Of a DNA stretch of 64,000 nucleotides, positions 56,645-64,000 are shown in pieces. How positions within the stretch are numbered: position 1 is the first letter of the stretch; each line of letters starts with the position of its first letter. Where the stretch lies: NCBI GenBank assembly GCA_037013685.1, contig CM072897.1, positions 21,650,143 to 21,714,142 of the forward strand, in the 5' to 3' direction. The notes under the pieces are model-generated. The model had not been told where the DNA came from, did no database searches, and was given only the letters and a program-made list of their open reading frames with translations. The stretch is from Acridotheres tristis (lineage: Eukaryota > Chordata > Aves > Passeriformes > Sturnidae). The position numbers and the translations under genes are program-made.

Positions 56645-59385
56645 CTAAGAGATCTTGCAGTTGTTGCGTGAGCAGTTCTGTGGGGGGCTCTGGGGCGGCC
56701 GGATGGATTTGGACCTCTTCAAGCTGTTCCCTTTGCTGCTGCTCCCACCCCCACTGCTGGCCAGGGAATAGGAGCGGCCGTGCATCATCACTGCGTTCAT
56801 CCCGTTGGCCATGGAGAAGGACTTCAGGTGGCTCTTGATGGTGACAGGCAAGGGCAGCTTGTCAATGAGGTGCACCGGGGTGCAGGACACGATGGCTCGG
56901 CAGCACAGGTCCTGCAAGCTGAACACTGCGGGGAGAAAGGACCACACAGTCAAGGCTGCCCTTCCCCCACAACTACTCCTTATGTTGCACAGCTCCAGCT
57001 CCTCAGGGAGATGTGTCAATAATGATTGCACAGGAGCCAGGAGTAGGGAGCAGGATATTTAGGACAAAAGCTAGGGAAATCAAGGTGAGGTCTGCTGTTG
57101 GAGGTTTGTGCTTTGCCAGCTTTGGTGTGAGCTCAGGGTTAGGGCACTGCCAGCCCTGCTCTGCTCAGCACCCAGGGCTGGCAGGGCATGGCTCACGTTC
57201 CTGACAGATACTTGGCTTCCCAACCCATCCTCTGGCAACCAGGATGTGCCTGGGAAAGAGGCAACAGGGTCAGCAAGTCCTGAAACAGGACAGTGTCACC
57301 TGGGACCTGCTCAGTGGGCAACCCTCTGCAGAACCCCCAGGCCACAGAGACCCCAACAAGCCAGAACACCACTCTGTCCTGTCCAGCGTCCCAGCATTCT
57401 CCCAGCTCAGCGTGCACCATGGGAGCCTGCTTTGTGAAGTCCCCTATCCTTGCCGGGGAATTCGCAGCCAGGGGCCACACGAGGGCACTCGTTATCCTCC
57501 CGCCTGCCTGCTGCCAAAGCCGTGCTGCCACTCCCGAGCAGGCAGATCCCCATTCCCTAGGGAGTCCTCCGTTCATGGAATCACAGAATCATTGAGCTTA
57601 GAATGGCCTTCTAAGACCATCGAGTCCAACCATTCCCCCAGCACTGCTAATGCCTCCACTAAACCATGTCCCCAAGTGCCATATCTGCATCTTTTTTGAA
57701 TTCGTCCAGGGTTGGTGACTCCTCTGCTGCCCTGGGCAGCCTGCTTAAGTGCCTGGCCACCCTTTTTGTGAGGAAATTTCCCCTAATGTCTAAGCTAAAC
57801 CTCCTCCAGCACAATTTGAAGCTATTTCCTTTCACCCTTTCCATTCCCAAGCAGGCAGCCTGCAGTTACAAATCCTCTGGAAAAGATTCAGGAAAGGTCT
57901 GTGCATTCAGCCCAGTCCCTGCCCACCATCCCTCTGTGACCTGCAGACCATGGCACAGCAGCCAGGTTAGGGACAGGAGCACAGGCAGAAAATTTGGTGA
58001 CTGAGGCTGGTAAAACAAGATTTTCTCACCCTGGTGAGTAGGAGCTGAAGGTCCATATGACAGCAGGCCACCCCAGGAACACAGATCTGCTGCTGCTCAG
58101 ACTGCAGTGGGACACGCTGCTACCTCCAGCCAGGAATAATGTGGGAACTAAGACTGTTCTGCTTCAAACTCAACAGGCTGAGACATAATATGGAATCTGC
58201 TTGTGGTTTCCCTCCCTGTGGCATACATGTTTGGATATATGGAATAACCCAGCCCACTGCTGCATGCTGACAGCAGGGATGAGATTTACTCCCTTTCAGC
58301 TTCTTGGGCACACTTTGCTTCCCTCCAAAACGAGGGAGACAGGCTCAGGCAAGGGCAAGGAGCGAGGTGCTTACACTTGGATTTATCCCACACAGCCGGT
58401 TGATTGAAGTACTTTCAAGCAGGAAGCTTAATTGCCCTCAGCCTCATCCAGAGTAAGTGGAAAGGCAGATGATGCCCCAGAGCGCTTCAGGTCCTGGACA
58501 CACTGAGCTGCCCTCTGGAGCCCATCCCTACACCAGCACAGGCTCAGCTTCAGCTTGTCCAGCCCGAGGCATTTCTCCACGTCAGGTGGATGCAGCTCCC
58601 ACCGTTCCACACCTCCCCCCTGGGCAGCCACAGCCACAGGCTCCACGTGAGCCCAAGCTCACGTCCTGGAGCAGCCTCCTGCCCACTGACCTCGGTTGGG
58701 TCTCCAGATCTTCTCCATGCCGTGGCGCATGAGGACGATGCGGGACAGCTCCGTGAAGGACTCGATGACGTTGAAGTTGCACAGGGGGCTCACCTCGAAG
58801 AAGGTCATGCAGTTCTTCTCGGCGTAGGCGCGCGCCTGCTCCGTGGGCACCTGCCGCTTGAAGGCCAGGTGCAGCCTGTTCCCCACCAGGATCCGAGGGA
58901 CACCTGGGGCGTGCTGAACAAGGAAAGAAGTGCAGAAACCACGGCTACACCCAGCTTAGCTGCAAAAGCAGCCAAGGGAAAAGAAGCAGAAGCTCTTCTG
59001 TGGTTAAGGGACTGCCTAGCAGCACCTCTGTGTGGTGGGGATAACTAATCTGTCACCTCCCAGTCCATTGATTTCCGAGGGGACTTTCCTGTCTTTTTGA
59101 TCATTCCCGAGTCCTTTCCTACTGCTCCAGGTTTACACAGAGGTAAAGGAGGGCAGACACTTACTGCTTTGCTCTGCTTCTGACTGCACTGCCATCATGT
59201 CCCCTCCACAGCAGGGCCGCACCTGTCCCCACATCAGGTAACACCTTGGGTGATACCTCCCCATGTCTCTGCTATAGATGACTGCACATGCTCTTCCATT
59301 CACTTACCTCATCTATTTCCTTTATCCATCGGTCTATCCCATCAAAGGACCAGCGATTCGTGATGTCATACACCAAGAGAATTCC
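56645..59385 (-). CDS. RAB40C: RAB40C, C-terminal three coding exons (partial, continues past right edge)
   Basis: Rab-like GTPase with a SOCS box that forms Cullin-5 ubiquitin ligases. Exons in the window: 59385-59308 ([20 protein letters not shown]...), 58913-58691 ([20 protein letters not shown]... to KIWRPNR) and 56925-56645 ([20 protein letters not shown]... to NNCKIS, stop TAG). Together they encode 193 residues, near identical to human residues 89-281. The G4 element is the RAB40-type GNRLH rather than NKxD. The SOCS box has the BC-box LCCRAIV and a Cul5-type LPLP. The end CKIS is a possible prenylation site. Residues 1-88, with the P-loop and switches, are not found up to 64000, so the intron is at least 4.6 kb. 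RAB40B is less likely given the synteny. Confidence 0.95.
57573..57850 (-). repeat. CR1 LINE 3' fragment (sense to RAB40C)
   Basis: On + it starts 'tcatggaatcacagaatcattgag', continues 'accatcgagtccaaccattcccccagcactgc', and ends 'cctaatgtctaagctaaacctcctccagcacaatttgaagc'. This is a reverse-complement CR1, so the element runs with RAB40C. It lies in the last intron. Confidence 0.93.
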
Positions 59386-62300
59386 CTGGTGGAAGACAGT
59401 CAGAAGCAATCAGGAAGTTTCATAGTAGGCAACGTAAAAGGGGCAGGACAACCCTGAAAGACCTCCACGTGCAGAAACCAAGAAACAAAGGGATAGAACA
59501 TTGCTCCAGCTGCACCATTTGTGTGCTGATGGGGTAAAATCTGAGACAACAGGGTCTGCTAATGCAGTCCCAGGTCATTAGGGAAGGTTTTACTCCTGTT
59601 TTGGCTCTGGTATCCCCCAAATAATTTCCAAAGCTGCAGTCTCTACGCAGGAGGAAGAACTGTCTTGGTGGCTGTATGTGGAGGAGCAAAACACACCCTT
59701 CTCCTGTCACAAATCTGATACAAACTCACTGAGGCAGAAACACACCTTTTTTTCTATCCCCTTAACACAGAACAGCTGCAGTCAGTGGTGTGGTGGCAGC
59801 AGGACAGGAAGGAATTTTCAAGTACACCTCTCTTCTCCAGAACCTGTGTTACTGTGAACCCTTTGCTGACAAGGAAGATGAATAATGCAATAAGCACCAC
59901 AGGATTTCCACAGACTGAGCTCTCAGGACTAGGATCCATCCAGACTTCGCTGAAGGTGTTTCCAACTGTCACTGCCACACTGGCAGAGAATGCTTTCTTC
60001 AGGCCAGACGTACCTACAGAATCCTCAGGTTCACATCCATTGTCCCTGAACTCCACTCACATCCATGAATCTCTTCCCAGTCACCTCCTGAGATGCAGCA
60101 CATGGTGCTGGCAGCAGCACAGGCATGACTCAAGGCAGGAAAGACACAGAGCAGCTTGGAGGAATCTCCACCTCAGCCCAAGCCGGGCTGGCAGGACCCA
60201 GGAGCATGGCCAGACTGTTGGCCACCACTCAGGCCCACAGCATCTCCCAGCAAGTGAGCTTTTCTTGAATCTGAGTATTTCTGAGGACAGACACAGGGAA
60301 AGTAGGCTGTGCCTGGCCCTGCAGGCACACGAGTCAGGAGCTGCTGCTCAGTACCGGCTGGGCACAGACAGCATTTATGGAATTGTCCTCAGCAGAGCCT
60401 TTTTGCAACCCTCCCGTTATTCTTCTGACTTCTTGTCACTCTTCTTTGCCATCAAGGACATTCCAAGTGACAACAGGCACTCCAAGCTGGCTTGGCAGAA
60501 TCACAGTACAAGATGCCTGGAATGGGAACTAGGGAGGAGATGATCTGTGCTGAGAGGAGGAATCCAGCTGGGAAGGCAGCGCTGGATGAAAGGGAACCCA
60601 GCAGAAGCAAGACTAAGGGCAAACCAAAGCAGATCACCGAGCACCAACTTCCAAGAACCAGTCTTCCCTGAATCAGGGGTATCCTCCAGGAACAGCCATC
60701 CCCTATAGCAAAGCCCCAGCATAAGCAGAGACCTTAAATTGGCATAGGAAGGTCTCAGCTTTCAGCCCAGTCCTCCCTAGGAGAGGCCTGGGTTGAGCAC
60801 AGGGAAGGAGAGAGCTGAGACACTCCCACCATCTGTCCTGGTATGAGTCAGGGACCAGGGAGCACCCTCATGTATCTGTGGAGGTGCTCCTTTACCCTCT
60901 GAAATGGAAGATGTGCTACACAGATGGGAAACACAAGCTACCCTGTCCTCCTAAACCCCAGCTTTACAATCTTGCTGCTGCCAACCCCTGTGGTGAACTG
61001 AGAGGAGCCTGTGCAGAAGCTTGTGAATGATATACCTCAAAATTACAAAAAAAAAGTCATTAACATGAAATGTGGAGTACACAGGAAGGATAAACTGGCA
61101 TCTGGGCCACAAAGGCACCTGAAATCTCATAATAAAGTCACATCTGGAGTTGGCACTAGCACTGCTCCCCCCTCCTGGAACAGCAGCCGTTCCTGGAATG
61201 CACTGGGTGTGCCTCGACCTTGTCTGCCTTTCTCTCAGCTCTTTTGGAATAAGCAGCTCTCATAGCCTGACCAATTTTATAATTTTTTGACAATTCAAAT
61301 TTTTCCTTGTAGAACAATTCCGATTCTTGGGCTGTACCCCCAGGAAGACAGTCTCCACGTGAAGTTTGTTTTTTCTGTCCTCCCTGGCCCTCCAACATCT
61401 CCACATCCGCATTTGTACCCCCAGAGAAAGGCTCAAAGACACAAAAATAGAAGGGCAGAGGGCATAAAAGATAGGTCAGGTGAGTTGGCTGCCCAACACA
61501 AAGAGCAAGCCCTTCAAAGTCCGGGTTTGAGGCTGTTCTGTAGGACCTGAAGGTGAGTTTACATAATGGCAGAAGCATCTGTGGGGTGGGGGAAGCATCT
61601 TCGGTTTCCTTCAAAGAAAGTCTGGAGCTCCTACCTAAAGTCCATAGTTTTTTATAGTCTAACTTCTAGGACAGTCCAAAAACTTCATAATCAAAAGAAA
61701 TTGAGGTTGTTTTTGTTTTGGAGGAGAAAAGGATTAGTTTCTCATAGATTTAGAGAGGAAAAATAAGAAGGAAGTAATGATTTTCCATAATTAAAAAATC
61801 CCACAAAACCAAAGATACTGCTTCTCAAGGACCCAATCTGGAAATACCTACTAGCAGGATACATCACATTCTAATTCCACATTGAAAAAAAAAATACTCT
61901 GAGCTTTCTTTAAATTTTTCCTCTATTTGTTTTGATTTCCAGCTTCCAACGCTGCGTGTGAGAATTAATGAGTCAGGAAATAATGAAGCAGAGGGTTTGA
62001 TGAGCCTCTTCGAAGACAAATGGCCAGCAAGATAAATAAAGTCTACTTGCTTCATTTCTGGATTGACAAGCTCCTTCAGCCAAGAGAAACAGACCCAAGA
62101 CTTAGTTTGTGATGATTATTTCTGCCAGGAAATAATAATGCTTGAAGAGGGGAGAGTCTTTATGCTTGCTGGCAGCTTCTGCCTGGATCTTCTTTGAATT
62201 GGAATAAGGATAAAACTTCAGCAAAACCACACCCCTACATTCTCAGCAGGGTGGAAGGTCAAGACGATGATTTCTAAATGCTAAACATGACACCTTGTCT

Positions 62301-64000
62301 GCCAGCTGAGCCCCCAAGCCACATCACAGCTCCAGCACACATGTTTAGAGTGAAGACTGTCCAGGAAAGCTTCTCAAAGGTCAGAAGACATGGAGGCCAA
62401 GTTGCCCATGCCTTGTTCCATCCCCCTCCTGCCCAGCTGGGTATGGAGCCCAGCTGTGCCACAGCTCACCAGGGGAGGAAGAAGGCTGCTCAGCCCCTGT
62501 CCAGCTCCTGGTGCTGCCAGACAATCTCTCACTGCTTCCAAGTAGCACTGGCATGCTGCAGACACCATGCTGCCAGAGCATGCATCCCAAACCCACTCTG
62601 TCATTGCCATTTCTGCCCCAGAGAGAACAGCACTCAGCCATGCACAGGGAGGGAGCTGGCTCCATCTCTGCACTCAGTTCCAAGTAAGATCTGTCAGGCT
62701 TTTTTTAAGTCTCCTTTGGAATAACATGCACAGAATTTTAATTTCCTCAACTCGACAAATGAACAGCTTCCCATTTGCAGCCTAATTTTTCCTCCAAGTG
62801 CTTAGATGGTTGTCAACACCCTATTATCTCCACAGCTTTCAAGTTTTAGTTTCACAAAGCCGTTTTGTACCATTATGTACCCCAGGTTCCCACAGTATGG
62901 ATGAAAAGCTCCACGCTCAGCTTCTCAGACCAAGGAAACCTGGACCCCTCACAACCCTCCAACGGCCTGCCTTCTTTTCCTCCTCAGTCTGCCTACAGCT
63001 TCTGTGCAGGTAGAAGATGACTGGACTCATCCCCAAATCCATCTGGAGTCTTTTCACAGTTGGATTTTCAGACTTCATTCCCACTACTGGGATTGGCACA
63101 ACCCTCAGCAGCCAGTGACAGAAACAAGGAGCATAGACAGACCACCAGTTATTGTATCCAGCAGCACATGTGGACACTCACTCTGCCAAAACCCAAATTT
63201 GCTTCCAGCAGGAGCTTACACAAAGATCTGTCCACATAGCTGAGGTGGTGGTGAGGAAATATCATCTCTGCCTGCTTGCAGCAGGTTTGGACCAGGTTTA
63301 TAAACAAAAAGCTTTTAAAGGTAAGAGAAAATCAGCTTGCACACTGTCAGTGCAAAGCAGGCTTGTCTAAAAAGGCTTCCCAGATGCTTTAGGGGCTTCC
63401 AGTACACAAGAAGCTGCTAGGAACACTTGCACAATTGCCAAGGACCTCAGCCCAATGCAGGCAGGTGACAGGGTGGCCAGGAAAGTGTCACTTGCTGATA
63501 CTCTCCACTGATGGAAAAAAGCTGTTGCTGAAGAAGGCTGAAGAGCCCCTCAGAGTGAATTTTTTGCCCCACAAGATGAAATAAACCTTAAACAAAAGAT
63601 CCAGTGCTGACATGAACCAGAACACTCTGTCTCCTGCCTGTTCTTTCACATCTCCATTTGATCATGACTTTTCAGCTGGCATCTCAGACCTTGGCTCATG
63701 GGCAGTGACATCCTGCTACCAAACCTCTTCCCAACAGCACAGCACATCGGGGGGGTATTTATCACTGAGCTTTTGATAAGTATTTTGGCAGGCAGGGCAG
63801 GCTCCTCCAGCAGCTGGACAATCTTGTCCAAATGACCCAAGGCAGGTGAGGTTATATGCATCAACCAAAAAAAGCCATAAGGGAGGGCTGAATCTGCACC
63901 TGAGTCTGCTGAGCTGCCAAAAATCCACCACCTTCCTGCATACTAAGAAGCCCTGAACAGGATAAACAGCAGCTCCTCAAACCACCTGCCTAAGCAGAAC
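59386..64000 (-). other. RAB40C: RAB40C intron (partial), no exon or recognised repeat seen
   Basis: Both strands were read for the RAB40C N-terminal exons (P-loop, switch I/II, RFCTIFRSYSRG) and none was found. A minus-strand open frame at 61156-61614 is discussed as a finding but matches no known family. No RNA gene is visible. Confidence 0.6.

Overview
The window is nuclear DNA from a bird. It is gene-dense and GC-rich, has short introns, and carries many 5'-truncated CR1 retrotransposon tails, which is typical of an avian microchromosome. The best sequence parallels are to the human 16p13.3 gene set, corresponding by recollection to chicken chromosome 14. A passerine is plausible from the young-looking ERVK-type solo LTR, but the species cannot be fixed from this sequence.

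Layout. Positions 1-6085 are probably intergenic: no gene is recognised, only CR1 fragments. A solo LTR (6086-6605) and a long CA/TG block (6606-7115) lead into a CpG island (7120-7760) that I read as the ABCA3 promoter. ABCA3 (surfactant lipid transporter) runs on the + strand with 30 coding exons from 12144 to 35773, reconstructed in frame with conserved splice sites to 1,708 residues (human protein 1,704). Its introns hold most of the CR1 pieces, a duplicated 150-bp segment, AT-rich blocks and a perfect 44-bp palindrome. Its 3' UTR probably ends near 38155.

From about 38.8 kb to the right edge lies a compact block with the same order and relative orientation that I recall for human 16p13.3: MCRIP2 (-, 39144-42250, 5 exons, 144 residues), a tRNA-Gly(CCC) gene (+, 44062-44132), METTL26 (+, 44284-46815, 6 exons, 206 residues), WFIKKN1 (-, 47604-50143, 2 coding exons, 573 residues) and the last three coding exons of RAB40C (-, 56645-59385). 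The 5' part of RAB40C lies beyond the right edge. ABCA3 sits directly tail-to-tail with MCRIP2; in human the two are far apart on 16p, so the interval near 38.2-38.8 kb marks a rearrangement between the lineages.

The genes do not form one pathway: a lamellar-body lipid exporter, a stress-granule/corepressor protein, a small methyltransferase-like protein, a secreted myostatin/GDF11-binding multi-inhibitor, and a Rab GTPase with a SOCS box. No wholly new system was found. The most interesting points are lineage changes in known proteins (loss of the Asn140 glycosylation site and of the Lys174 processing site in ABCA3; a glutamine at the inhibitory P1 position of WFIKKN1 Kunitz domain 2), a GC-AG intron inside the ABCA3 NBD1, CR1 tails that reach the 3' splice sites of two NBD2 exons, and several unexplained repeat arrays.
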